DNA of 64,000 nucleotides from Pseudanabaena sp. Chao 1811 (GTDB taxonomy: Bacteria > Cyanobacteriota > Cyanobacteriia > Pseudanabaenales > Pseudanabaenaceae), in NCBI RefSeq assembly GCF_027942295.1, contig NZ_CP101416.1, positions 62,001-126,000 of the forward strand, read 5' to 3'. A program made the translations under genes and the position numbers. Under the pieces are notes generated by a model, which saw only the letters and a list, made by a program, of their open reading frames with translations, did no database searches and was not told the DNA's origin. Shown piece by piece: positions 1 to 8,047 of this stretch (positions within the stretch are counted from its first letter, which is position 1; every line of letters begins with the position of its first letter).

Positions 1-431
1 AATGGTTGCAACATGCTGAGTCAACCCGTCGCCTAATTCAGGAAAATTACGCTGATACCAAGGGTGAAGAGTTGCTGGCAATTACAATGGCGGAGAATGT
101 CGTCACCCAGATTGAGAATCTGAAAACTTATCCTGTCATTCGCTCAAAGTTGCATCAAAACAAGATGGCAATTTATGGCTGGATCTATGACATTGAGACA
201 GGGGAAGTTCTTGCCTACAATCCTGAAACCGATGAGTTTGAAGTACCACAAACTCTGCTAGCCAATTCTGGTAGTGACAACAAGGGGCATTTTGTACATA
301 CCGATGCGCCCCCAATTCCATCGGCATATCAAAAGACTGCACCTCAAACACCAACCAATAACCCCGGTGATTTACCCTCATGGATGTCTCGCGAACAAGC
401 TGATCGCATCTATCGTGGTTCCGCCAGATAA
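1..431 (+). CDS. ccaA: Beta-carbonic anhydrase, C-terminal part (5' end outside window)
   Basis: Only about the last 142 codons are present; the frame is open to the left edge, and the first codons seen encode Trp-Leu-Gln-His-Ala-Glu. The segment with AENVVTQIENLKTYP and IYGWIYDIETGEVLAY is the conserved C-terminal part of plant-type beta-carbonic anhydrases, close in style to carboxysomal CcaA/IcfA. Such enzymes interconvert CO2 and bicarbonate, feeding CO2 to Rubisco inside the carboxysome. The zinc ligands lie upstream of the window and cannot be checked. A Pro/Thr-rich tail of about 50 residues follows the catalytic domain, as in cyanobacterial CcaA proteins with extensions that interact with carboxysome shell/matrix proteins (family knowledge). 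The gene ends in a strong hairpin and converges on an arsR-type gene. Confidence 0.85.
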   Translation, partial: WLQHAESTRRLIQENYADTKGEELLAITMAENVVTQIENLKTYPVIRSKLHQNKMAIYGWIYDIETGEVLAYNPETDEFEVPQTLLANSGSDNKGHFVHTDAPPIPSAYQKTAPQTPTNNPGDLPSWMSREQADRIYRGSAR

Positions 432-463
432 ATTAAAAGCAGTGCTAAGCACTGCTTTTAATT
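431..463. terminator. Bidirectional hairpin terminator
   Basis: Perfect 15-bp inverted repeat (arms 431-445 and 449-463, 3-nt loop) with A-rich left and T-rich right flanks. It lies between convergent genes and overlaps the stop codon of the ArsR gene, so it can serve both strands. Confidence 0.8.
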
Positions 464-769
464 TATGCCATTCAACACAGCATCTAACAAATTGGGAAAA
501 CGCGCATCTAAATCTTCGCGACGGAGGGAATTGTAATGCTGCGTTCCTTCTAAGCGCGTATACATAATTCCCATATCGCGCAACACTTTAAAGTGATGGG
601 ACTGCGTAGATTTACTCATTTCCAAACAGAATTCGCCGCAGGTAATCTCTTCCTGTGTTGCTAGCATTTTCACAATTTGGAGGCGCGTTGGATCGCTGAG
701 GGCATAGAGCACTCCAGTGAGAGAAATATTTTCGCGATCGGGATGTTGATATTGACGCATCACAGACAA
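458..769 (-). CDS. ArsR/SmtB-family transcriptional regulator
   Basis: A 103-residue winged-helix protein. The motif LSDPTRLQIVKML near residues 24-36 and the recognition helix SKSTQSHHFKVLRD are typical of ArsR-family repressors, which dimerise on palindromic operators and release on binding a metal or on thiol modification. Two cysteines (C44 and C48, in CGEFC) sit where the alpha-3 metal site (ELCVCD) of ArsR proteins lies, but the spacing differs from the classical C-V-C pair; they could be a metal or a redox/electrophile switch (inference). The gene is divergent from an old yellow enzyme gene, with a dyad in the intergenic region. ArsR-type control of old yellow enzymes is known, for example PyeR upstream of xenB in Pseudomonas. 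Confidence 0.88.
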   Translation of the reverse strand: MSVMRQYQHPDRENISLTGVLYALSDPTRLQIVKMLATQEEITCGEFCLEMSKSTQSHHFKVLRDMGIMYTRLEGTQHYNSLRREDLDARFPNLLDAVLNGIN

Positions 770-894
770 CTTTAAACAAATCTATCCATATCATTTTGAT
801 GACGAACTAAGCTTGGTGCAGTGCATCATGCTTAGTATCTCAAAAGAAATAAATTCTAGAAAGGATACCATTACATTATTGCATAAAGTTTTAT

Positions 895-914
895 TGTTCG
901 CTTATAATCGAACA
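895..914. promoter_or_regulatory. Putative ArsR-type operator between arsR-like gene and old yellow enzyme gene
   Basis: Dyad TGTTCG-N8-CGAACA (half sites 895-900 and 909-914), about 40 bp before the old yellow enzyme start and about 125 bp before the regulator start. The size and A+T-rich centre fit ArsR-family operators. A TATAAT-like stretch (903-908) lies inside the dyad, so binding would block a promoter. Assignment is by position and shape only. Confidence 0.55.
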
Positions 915-951
915 TTAGAAATCCAAACCTTCCTACATAACAATTAAACCC

Positions 952-2043
952 ATGAGCGCACCTCTTCTCTCTTCAGTTAAGCTAGGTCGTTATACATTGC
1001 CTAATCGGATCGTGATGGCTCCCTTAACGCGCAATCGGGCTGCTGCTGGTAACGTGCCAACAGCATTAAACGCATTACATTACGAACAGCGCGCTTCAGC
1101 AGGATTATTAATTACCGAAGCTACACAGGTTTGTCCCGAAGGCTTAGGCTATCCCAATACCCCTGGCATTCATTCTCCTGAGCAGGTTGCAGGTTGGAAA
1201 CTAGTCACAGATGCTGTCCATGCTAAGGGTGGCAAGATTTTCTTACAACTTTGGCACGTAGGCAGAATTTCCCATCCAGATTTACAGCCCGATGGCAAAT
1301 TGCCCGTTGCACCATCAGCGATCGCCCCAGAAGGTGAAGTTGCTACCTATACAGGGATGAAGCCCTATGTCACACCTCGCGCCTTGGAACTAGAGGAAAT
1401 TCCCCAAATAATCGAGCAATATCGGATTGGTGCAAAGAATGCTCTAGAAGCAGGATTTGATGGTGTAGAGATTCACAGTGCTAATGGCTATCTCCTCGAT
1501 CAATTCTTGCAAGACAACACCAATCATCGTACTGATATCTATGGCGGCTCAGTAGAGAATCGCGCTCGTCTATTATTGGAAGTCACTGAGGCAGTAGTAG
1601 ATGTATGGGGTAGCGATCGCGTCGGAGTGAGAATCTCTCCTAGTGGCACATTCAACAGTATGTATGATTCCAATCGTGCCGCGATCTTTGGCTATGCTGT
1701 GAAGGAACTAAATCGCTTTAATCTTGCCTATTTGCATTTGGTCGCGCCCAGAGTCGAAGGATTTGGCTCGGCTGAAGATCAACCCGATCTCGGTGCAGAT
1801 TTCTTCAGACCTATCTATAACGGCCCGATTATTACCGCAGGTGGTTATAGCTTTGAAACTGGTAATCAAGCGATCGCTTCAGGTTCGGCAGATCTCGTTG
1901 CCTTTGGTCGTCTCTACATCGCTAATCCCGATCTCGTAGAGCGTTTCGCTGCAAATGCACCTTTGAATAAGCCCGATCGCAACACCTTCTACGGTGGCGA
2001 TGAAAAAGGCTATACCGACTATCCCACTTGGCAAGCTGCCTAA
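952..2043 (+). CDS. Old yellow enzyme-family alkene reductase (FMN)
   Basis: A 363-residue TIM-barrel flavoprotein, full length for the family. The N-terminal PNRIVMAPLTRNRA binds FMN, and the conserved substrate His/Asn pair is in EIHSANGYLLDQFLQ (about residues 174-188). Old yellow enzymes reduce activated C=C bonds of enones, maleimides, nitro-compounds and other electrophiles with NAD(P)H. The cytosolic enzyme probably serves detoxification. It is divergent from an ArsR-type repressor with a dyad operator between them, suggesting induction by electrophiles or a metal/metalloid. The start at 952 is the first ATG of the conserved N-terminus. A short A-rich/T-rich hairpin directly after the stop (about 2043-2062) could terminate transcription. 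Confidence 0.92.
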   Translation: MSAPLLSSVKLGRYTLPNRIVMAPLTRNRAAAGNVPTALNALHYEQRASAGLLITEATQVCPEGLGYPNTPGIHSPEQVAGWKLVTDAVHAKGGKIFLQLWHVGRISHPDLQPDGKLPVAPSAIAPEGEVATYTGMKPYVTPRALELEEIPQIIEQYRIGAKNALEAGFDGVEIHSANGYLLDQFLQDNTNHRTDIYGGSVENRARLLLEVTEAVVDVWGSDRVGVRISPSGTFNSMYDSNRAAIFGYAVKELNRFNLAYLHLVAPRVEGFGSAEDQPDLGADFFRPIYNGPIITAGGYSFETGNQAIASGSADLVAFGRLYIANPDLVERFAANAPLNKPDRNTFYGGDEKGYTDYPTWQAA

Positions 2044-2062
2044 AAAAGCAGTGCTTTTTTTT

Positions 2063-2203
2063 GGCATTAATATACTTAGCACACCAAATCTTGCAAACCC
2101 CCTCTAACTCCCCCTTGAAAGGGGGAGAACTTAGACTTCCCCCCTTTCAAGGGGGGACTGAGGGGGGTAAAAATCTGTGCAGTGTGCCAAGTATATTAAC
2201 GCC
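2063..2203. repeat. Palindromic MITE-like element
   Basis: Terminal arms 2063-2084 and 2182-2203 are inverted repeats matching at 20 of 22 positions. Inside are complementary C-rich and G-rich blocks (cccccttgaaaggggg and its complement). The whole 141-bp unit can fold back on itself, codes for nothing convincing, and lies between convergent genes. It has the form of a miniature inverted-repeat element. Confidence 0.7.
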
Positions 2204-2210
2204 GAATTTT

Positions 2211-3440
2211 TTATGGATGAACCAACCATGCTCTTTGAATTGGATGCACGATCGCTTGCACTAATGGCGAAAGTCGAGCTATATCCTGCAAGCCCTGTTC
2301 CGTTTGAATGTTAATACCTTGGCGGTAAATGCTATAGCCCTTAGTCCGCGATACACGGATGCCACAATAGTATTTCGGATCGAGTCCCAGAGCTTGCAAT
2401 TTTGCATACCAAATATCCAGTTGTTCCTGTTGCTGAATATCATCGAGGTGTGAGATTTCAGTAGCGTGGAATAGATCGCGATCTAGAAAGCGGCGGCATA
2501 AATCCGCGAGAATCGCATCCTCACTATCGCGCCAGCGATGGATGTGATAGGCAAAAACAATATCATCGGAGGCAAGATATTCCTCACAGGTAAGAGTTTG
2601 CGGATCTTGGTTGAGCCAAGCGGTAATGGTGCGATCGGCAAATATTTGATTTGGAGAAAGATTTGCAGAAATTAAGGCTTTGGCTCTATGAAAAATCTTT
2701 TCTAAAACAAATCTGGCGGCTAAGTTTTTCGCATGGTTATAAACCTGTAAATACATAAAGTAGCGCACCGTTAAATAATGCTCGATCGCCACGATTCCCT
2801 TGCGACCAATCACTAAACTTTGAGAAATTGGATCAAATCTTAGTGCTAATAAAATGCGATCTAAATCTAACTGTCCATACTTTGCCCCCGTGAAATAACT
2901 ATCACGCTCTAAATAATCAAGGCGATCGCAATCAATTTGACTCGAAATTAATTGATAAATAAATGGGACTGGATATTTTTTCGTAAATACTTTTGCTAAA
3001 TCATCTATTAAATTCGGAGAGAACCTGTCGAGAACCTCGGCAATTTTGCCAAACCTAATTAATCGCAAAGTCCAGATTTCATGGTTACTCCCAAAAACCT
3101 CTTCAGAGGCATGACTATAAGCCCCATGTCCGAGATCGTGCAGCAGGGCAGCTACTAAAACCACAGTGCGATGGATTTCCAGATAAGGATATTTGATCAC
3201 GATCGCCTCAAAAGCACGACGAGTTAACGCCATGACTCCTAGGGAATGCGTAAACCTCGAACCCTCTGCCCCATGAAAGGTAAAGTAGGCAATATCTAAT
3301 TGATGAATGCGTCTTAAGCGTTGAAACTCAGGTGTATCAATTAGTTGAATTAATAACGCCTCAGTGCGATCGCTACCATTCAGAGTAATCGCTCCATGAA
3401 TTGGGTCATGATAAGTACGGGATTTGCCTGAGAGGATCAT
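2211..3440 (-). CDS. HD-domain phosphohydrolase (dNTPase/SAMHD1-like family)
   Basis: A 409-residue cytosolic HD-superfamily metal-dependent phosphohydrolase. The N-terminal HDPIHGAITL, then FTHSLGVM (H65), the doublet HDLGHGAYSH (H101/D102) and a later DRLDYLERD supply the H...HD...D metal ligands. The layout is that of the bacterial YdhJ/dGTPase-like group related to SAMHD1; the true substrate (dNTP or other nucleotide) is not predictable here. The gene starts 10 bp after proB ends on the same strand, so the two are probably co-transcribed, although no functional link is obvious. Confidence 0.87.
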   Translation of the reverse strand: MILSGKSRTYHDPIHGAITLNGSDRTEALLIQLIDTPEFQRLRRIHQLDIAYFTFHGAEGSRFTHSLGVMALTRRAFEAIVIKYPYLEIHRTVVLVAALLHDLGHGAYSHASEEVFGSNHEIWTLRLIRFGKIAEVLDRFSPNLIDDLAKVFTKKYPVPFIYQLISSQIDCDRLDYLERDSYFTGAKYGQLDLDRILLALRFDPISQSLVIGRKGIVAIEHYLTVRYFMYLQVYNHAKNLAARFVLEKIFHRAKALISANLSPNQIFADRTITAWLNQDPQTLTCEEYLASDDIVFAYHIHRWRDSEDAILADLCRRFLDRDLFHATEISHLDDIQQQEQLDIWYAKLQALGLDPKYYCGIRVSRTKGYSIYRQGINIQTEQGLQDIARLSPLVQAIVHPIQRAWLVHP

Positions 3441-3450
3441 GCAGTTAGTT

Positions 3451-4584
3451 TTAGAGACTAACTAAATTATCCCGATGAATTACGGTTTCTTCACCATCAA
3501 ATCCTAGTAATTTAGGAATATCTTCTGACTGCGAACCGAGAATACGCACAATATCATTACTGCTGTAATTAGAAATGCCCCTAGCAATTTCCTTACCATC
3601 GCGATCGCATAAACTCACCGATTCATTCACCTCAAATTTTCCTTCCACTTGGGTAATCCCCGCAGGCAAGAGCGATCGCCCTTTACTAATCACTGCATTG
3701 ACTGCGCCATCATCCAAAAACAGCTTACCGACGGGAACCATACCATAGGCAATCCAACGTTTACGGGCATTTACAGTTTTGGGTTGAGCAGCAAATTGTG
3801 TACCAAAGTTCTCTCCCTTGAGAATTGCCGCAATGCGATCGGGAAAAGCACCTCTAGTAATTACTGTGCGAACTCCCGCTGCCGATGCAATTCTCGCCGC
3901 ATCCAGTTTGGTTGTCATTCCGCCAGTTCCCCATTGTGTACCGCCCCCCTGTGCGCCCAAGGCTTGCTTCTCCCCGATCGCTTGACGGAGTCCCTGAAGC
4001 TGTTCATATTCCACAAACTCAATGGGCTGAGCATCGGGATTCTGGCGTGGATCATCGGAATAAAGGCGATCAACATCGGTTAAGAGAAATAACCAATCCG
4101 CTTCGATCAAACTAGCTACCAAAGCCGACAGCGTATCATTATCGCCAAATTTCAATTCATCGACAGCAACTGTATCATTCTCATTCACAATTGGCACAAC
4201 TCCTAGTTCCAGCAGCTCATGGAATGTCGCGTGAACATTCATATAATGCTGACGTTGAATCAGATTGCCACGAGTTAAGAGAACCTGTGCAACGGGTTGT
4301 TGCAACGAGCCAAAGAAGTCATCATAAATTCTAATTAAGCGTCCTTGCCCAACGGCAGCCACTGCTTGCTTTTTAGAGATTTTGCGAGGACGTTGTTTCA
4401 ATCCGAGTCTACCGCAGCCAATTCCCACTGCGCCCGACGATACCAAAACTACGCTATGCCCTTCTCGACGCAAATGAACGATCGCTTCTACTAACTTGGC
4501 GATCGTCGCTAGCTGAAGATCCCCTGATTCAGGATGACTGAGGCTAGATGTGCCAATTTTAATAACTATGATCTGCGGCTGCAT
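3451..4584 (-). CDS. proB: Glutamate 5-kinase
   Basis: A 377-residue protein with an N-terminal amino-acid kinase domain (VIKIGTSSL at the start, VSSGAVGIG, then [21 protein letters not shown]) and a C-terminal PUA domain from about residue 285. The length matches two-domain ProB. It phosphorylates L-glutamate to gamma-glutamyl phosphate, the first and feedback-controlled step of proline synthesis. The motif [13 protein letters not shown] is the conserved ATP-site segment. It is the first gene of a two-gene unit with the HD hydrolase. Confidence 0.95.
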   Translation of the reverse strand: MQPQIIVIKIGTSSLSHPESGDLQLATIAKLVEAIVHLRREGHSVVLVSSGAVGIGCGRLGLKQRPRKISKKQAVAAVGQGRLIRIYDDFFGSLQQPVAQVLLTRGNLIQRQHYMNVHATFHELLELGVVPIVNENDTVAVDELKFGDNDTLSALVASLIEADWLFLLTDVDRLYSDDPRQNPDAQPIEFVEYEQLQGLRQAIGEKQALGAQGGGTQWGTGGMTTKLDAARIASAAGVRTVITRGAFPDRIAAILKGENFGTQFAAQPKTVNARKRWIAYGMVPVGKLFLDDGAVNAVISKGRSLLPAGITQVEGKFEVNESVSLCDRDGKEIARGISNYSSNDIVRILGSQSEDIPKLLGFDGEETVIHRDNLVSL

Positions 4585-4599
4585 TTGCTCTAAGGGTTG

Positions 4600-4630
4600 G
4601 TATAAAAAGTCACTAAGCGACTTTTTATAC
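4600..4630. terminator. Hairpin terminator of the cpdA-like gene
   Basis: Inverted repeat with 12-bp arms (4600-4611, 4619-4630) and A/T-rich arms, placed just after the phosphodiesterase stop on the minus strand and before proB. Confidence 0.7.
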
Positions 4631-4637
4631 TATCACT

Positions 4638-5462
4638 TTAATACCCAACTGCTGCCAGATCAGGCTGAAAGCTACCCACTTTGAGACGATGGACTTCAGT
4701 TTCCATTGTGCCGTTAGGATAAAGGCGCAAATGACGGAATCCAGGAGGTTGACTATCAATTTGGAACTTGGGATTTTGGGGCTGAAACTGAATACAAGTT
4801 GAAGGTGTGACTAAACAGCGTACTGAATTATGGGGAGTTTCATAGATTTCATCAAACTCTTGATGGGCATGACCATTCAGGACAACTTCTACTTGTGGAT
4901 GGCGATCGCAGATCGCCCAAAATTCATCTTGATTTTCTAGACAAATACCATCAATCCATTCTGAGCCAAGTGGTACAGCAGGATGATGAAAAGCAATTAA
5001 GGTAGGGCGATCGGGATAGGCATTCAGATTGTTTTCTAAATAGGATAATTCAGCACCTGAAAGATATCCGTGAACCGCGCCCTCAACTACGGAGCTAAGT
5101 AACAAAATTCTCCATTTACCAACATCAAGCGATCGGCTGAGATGAACATATTCGTTAGGTAAATATGTTTGCATAACAGGTAAGTCATCATGATTACCCG
5201 CTAAACAATAGGAGTGAATTCCAAAGTTATTAAGGGACTGGCTCAACCGCTCATAGGAAGCAATACTACCATCTTGAGTTAAGTCCCCTGTCAGCATGAG
5301 TAAATCAATCTGTGGCAAGGTTCTTTTTATTTTCATCAGAACTTCTTGAAAAGAGAATTCCGTTGGAATGCCCACCAAAGAGCGCTCAATATCTGCAAAT
5401 AGATGGATATCAGTTAATTGTGCAATGGAAACGAAACTACCGTAATTGATGATGCCTTTCAT
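4638..5462 (-). CDS. cpdA: CpdA/Icc-like calcineurin-type phosphodiesterase
   Basis: A 274-residue metallophosphoesterase. All metal motifs are visible in order: TDIHLFAD (D18/H20), LTGDLTQDG, LAGNHDD, FHHPAVP and NGHAHQEFD. This arrangement is that of class III cyclic-nucleotide phosphodiesterases (CpdA, 3',5'-cAMP hydrolysis), so it may lower cAMP, which cyanobacteria use in light and motility responses. Specificity for cAMP over other phosphoesters is an inference from family resemblance. The gene is monocistronic, with a hairpin downstream and a long repeat-rich stretch upstream. Confidence 0.82.
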   Translation of the reverse strand: MKGIINYGSFVSIAQLTDIHLFADIERSLVGIPTEFSFQEVLMKIKRTLPQIDLLMLTGDLTQDGSIASYERLSQSLNNFGIHSYCLAGNHDDLPVMQTYLPNEYVHLSRSLDVGKWRILLLSSVVEGAVHGYLSGAELSYLENNLNAYPDRPTLIAFHHPAVPLGSEWIDGICLENQDEFWAICDRHPQVEVVLNGHAHQEFDEIYETPHNSVRCLVTPSTCIQFQPQNPKFQIDSQPPGFRHLRLYPNGTMETEVHRLKVGSFQPDLAAVGY

Positions 5463-5732
5463 ACTACCTATGCCTGTATAAATAAGCTTTAAGTAGCAAC
5501 TATCTATTTCTATGATGTTTACTTTTCTTGTGCCGTAGAAAAGCAGTAACTATTCAGCCCATTGAATAGTTAGCTAGATGTTCACTCTATGATGATTTTG
5601 ATAAATATTTTGAGAAATATTGTCAAAAAGCTTATATCTATTTATTAACTTATGATAGCCGTAACCAAGACGATGTGATTTGCATCACAGCAGATCTATA
5701 CCGCCATCGCAAAATTGTTAAGAATCAGCATA
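5463..5732. other. Gene-free A+T-rich upstream region of cpdA-like gene
   Basis: No coding frame or RNA gene is recognisable. It must hold the promoter of the phosphodiesterase gene; I could not assign a specific site with confidence. Short repeats of ctatctatttc/tagttagctagatg type occur but form no clear element. Confidence 0.4.
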
Positions 5733-5849
5733 TATAGCAATGAAAGAGATAGCTAGGACAAATCAAAACCCAAATAAACAAAGACGGCGCGAAGCGCCGT
5801 CTTTGTTTATTTGGGTTTTATGTCCTAAGCAAAACTTTCACTGCTATAG
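5733..5849. repeat. Long palindromic intergenic element with 26-bp perfect stem
   Basis: The core has perfect 26-bp arms (5765-5790 and 5794-5819) around a GAA loop inside GGCGC-GAA-GCGCC. Further out, TAGGACA/TGTCCTA (5754-5760, 5821-5827) and outer ends differing by one base (tatagcaatgaaag against tatagcagtgaaag) extend the symmetry to about 117 bp. It is non-coding and resembles a folded-back MITE. Confidence 0.75.
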
Positions 5850-5935
5850 CAGTCCTAAATCATTTGTAGATTTTTAGGTTTGTGGAAGCGCACCCCTTCG
5901 GGGTGCGCTTCCACAAACCATTTAGGATTGCTATT
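5847..5935. repeat. Second palindromic element, adjacent to the first
   Basis: Outer arms TAGCAGTCCTAAAT (about 5850) and ATTTAGGATTGCTA (to 5935) match with one mismatch. The core is a strong GC-rich stem, GGAAGCGCACCCC-TTCG-GGGTGCGCTTCC, about 5882-5910. It shares the outer motif TATAGCAGT with the element immediately to the left, so the two are abutted members of related families. Confidence 0.7.
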
Positions 5936-5949
5936 TTTGATGGCGCTTA

Positions 5950-6041
5950 CTAAGTAGCTGAGCATAATCAAAAAACAGTCTAAAAACCTGTGGCGTAGGC
6001 TATGCGTGCACCACAGGTTTTTGATTATCCTTGACTACTTA
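5950..6041. repeat. Palindromic element (CTAAGTAG type), copy 1, overlapping the hemG 3' end
   Basis: Imperfect inverted ends: CTAAGTAGCTGAGCATAATC at the left and the complement of TTAAGTAGTCAAGGATAATC at the right. An inner stem of 12-bp perfect arms (5982-5993, 6011-6022) could act as the hemG terminator. The right end encodes the last codons and the stop of hemG. A second copy with the same ends lies at 31961-32057. Confidence 0.65.
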
Positions 6042-7473
6042 AAAAGGCATCAATTTTACTAGCTTCTTGTAGACCCCGTTTAATGCAATCACCAAGCGAA
6101 ACACCACCAATAAAATTCGCGCTGACATACAGACCCTGTGACTTTTGCAATTCAGCTTCTATCGTCGCTAGACGCTCTAAATGTCCAATCTCATACTGAG
6201 GAATTGCCTTGTCCCACACATGCACTGCGATCGCCTTGGGTTCGGCTTTCGTATCAGGACGCAAAATTGTTTTCTTGAGATCTTGATGCACCGCTTGAAC
6301 AATCTCAGCTTCTGAAAGTTTTGCCAGAGCAGGATCGAGTGTGCCACCAATAAAGTTAAGTAATAGTTGCCAACCTTCAGGGGCGCGTCCTGCAAACAAA
6401 CTCGATGACCAAATTGTACCAAGGGTTCTTACGCCTTGCGTGCGCGGAATAAGATTGCCAAATCCCTTCATGTCATAGGCAAATTCGCTTTTGGGATAGG
6501 CAAGTACGACACAGGCAACGGTCGGATAGAAAATATCGCTCAGAGCTTGGCTCGCCGCAGGTAAATAGTCCTGCAATAACTTAGCGCTGACATAGGCAGG
6601 AGTGGTCAGAACTACCGATCGCGAAGTGATGGTTTCTGCACCCGTAGGTGTATCAAACTGAGAAATATAGATTTCGCCTTGCTTTTCTAGCGATCGCAAA
6701 GTCCATTGTTGTTTGACAGCCGTACCTTGATCTCTAAGTTTGGTAGCGATCGCTTCGGGCAGCATTTTAATACCTTGGCGAAAAGAACCTAGTTCGCCAG
6801 CCTTCACCTTGGGAATATTGGGATCGTTCAGCTTTTGGGCTTTGCGTTCTTTTGCGGTCAGGATTGCCCCTGCGAGCAAACCACCATAGCCATTTTCTAG
6901 GCGGAAAATTTTAGAAAATGCAGCTCTAGCACTGAGTCGTTTAGGATCACCCGCATAGACTCCAGAGATAAAAGGTGCAACTAATCGCTCTACGGCTTGC
7001 TTACCGAGTAGGCGCGAAAAGAATTGATCAACGGATTCTTCGCCACTCATCGCAGGACGCGCAAAACCTAATGCACCTAGGGCTAGACGGATTTTGCCGC
7101 CCCAAGTCAAGATTTTGGAGGCGATCGCTGTGGGAGGACTCATCGGCAGCGCATTTAACTTGCCATTAAGAAATACAAATCGCGGTAATTTACCATCAGC
7201 AAGTACTAACTCATCCTTGAGACCCACCTGTACGGCTAGACGTAATAACTCTGGTGCTGGCTGAAAACTATTGGGTCCCTCTTCCCAGAGATAGCCTTCA
7301 TCATTACGATTACTGGTAATTGCACCACCCACACGATCCTGAGCTTCTGCCACTAATACATGGTAATTTTTGGCGATTGCTAATTCATGGGCGATCGCTA
7401 AACCAGAAATTCCTGCCCCAACGACAAGAACATCTAGAGGTTGATTGATATTGGTGGCAGAATTGGCGATCAT
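6025..7473 (-). CDS. hemG: Protoporphyrinogen IX oxidase, oxygen-dependent FAD type (HemG/HemY)
   Basis: A 482-residue flavoprotein. The N-terminal dinucleotide-binding motif VLVVGAGISGLAIAHELA, the following EAQDRVGGAITS and LWEEGPNSFQP are hallmarks of the plant-like protoporphyrinogen oxidase family; the C-terminal GVSLGDCIKRGLQEA completes the FAD site. It oxidises protoporphyrinogen IX to protoporphyrin IX, the last step common to heme and chlorophyll synthesis, probably at the membrane. Many cyanobacteria use the unrelated HemJ instead. The last residues (SSQG) and the stop are encoded by the end of a repeat element, so the native C-terminus may have been altered slightly. Confidence 0.93.
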   Translation of the reverse strand: MIANSATNINQPLDVLVVGAGISGLAIAHELAIAKNYHVLVAEAQDRVGGAITSNRNDEGYLWEEGPNSFQPAPELLRLAVQVGLKDELVLADGKLPRFVFLNGKLNALPMSPPTAIASKILTWGGKIRLALGALGFARPAMSGEESVDQFFSRLLGKQAVERLVAPFISGVYAGDPKRLSARAAFSKIFRLENGYGGLLAGAILTAKERKAQKLNDPNIPKVKAGELGSFRQGIKMLPEAIATKLRDQGTAVKQQWTLRSLEKQGEIYISQFDTPTGAETITSRSVVLTTPAYVSAKLLQDYLPAASQALSDIFYPTVACVVLAYPKSEFAYDMKGFGNLIPRTQGVRTLGTIWSSSLFAGRAPEGWQLLLNFIGGTLDPALAKLSEAEIVQAVHQDLKKTILRPDTKAEPKAIAVHVWDKAIPQYEIGHLERLATIEAELQKSQGLYVSANFIGGVSLGDCIKRGLQEASKIDAFLSSQG

Positions 7474-7543
7474 AACGGTTGAAGATTGAGTATCGTTTTG
7501 CTCTTCAGTCTAATACAAGAGGATGTTTCTAAATCTCTGGTGA

Positions 7544-8029
7544 TCACTGACTGAGGTAGTACTGATCATATAAATCATTCAAGTGGTAATGAATAAAAAC
7601 CTTAATATAATGAGGTTTACCATCATATTTGGCAGGAAAGTAGATCTGTTCAGGGTCTGGCAAAGCTTTAGATAAGTTCTCAAGCCGTCCTTCATAAATC
7701 TTATGGGGTTCTTGCTCTAAATAAAAAAGCGTACTGCCTACAGAAGATAGTTGCCAACCCTTTAAATGCTGTTTCCCTTCCATAGGAATGCCATTACGAA
7801 AATATTGGTAGACCTCTCCTGAAACCAACTTTTCACCATAATTAAGTTCACCATCTAAATGAAACCTTTCGTGAATAATTAGCGGTTTATCGCTAGAGTT
7901 AATGATAAACCAGCGAACATCATCCAACTTCTCATACTTTTGTATAGTGACTCCTTCGGGTAAAGAATCAACATCAATTGCAAGAGAGTACCCATATCTA
8001 GAAGGTGGCGGAATTGGGCGATCGCACAT
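7544..8029 (-). CDS. Conserved-looking hypothetical protein, 161 aa
   Basis: I do not recognise this soluble protein. It begins with a Pro-rich segment and has alternating hydrophobic strands (WFIINSSDKPLIIHE, GEVYQYFRNGIPMEG, KHYIKVF-like end), suggesting a small beta-rich fold. There are no Cys clusters, signal peptide or membrane segment. It starts 18 bp after the DUF2811 gene stop on the same strand, so both are likely co-transcribed. No good ribosome-binding site is seen before the chosen ATG. Confidence 0.6.
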   Translation of the reverse strand: MCDRPIPPPSRYGYSLAIDVDSLPEGVTIQKYEKLDDVRWFIINSSDKPLIIHERFHLDGELNYGEKLVSGEVYQYFRNGIPMEGKQHLKGWQLSSVGSTLFYLEQEPHKIYEGRLENLSKALPDPEQIYFPAKYDGKPHYIKVFIHYHLNDLYDQYYLSQ

Positions 8030-8047
8030 AGGTTTAAGCCATGCTTA

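Noticed and set aside
2028-2264. Plus-strand 78-codon frame across the fold-back element
   Set aside because: Codes through the palindrome, overlaps the ends of both neighbouring genes, and has Pro/Gly-rich low complexity from the C- and G-tracts.
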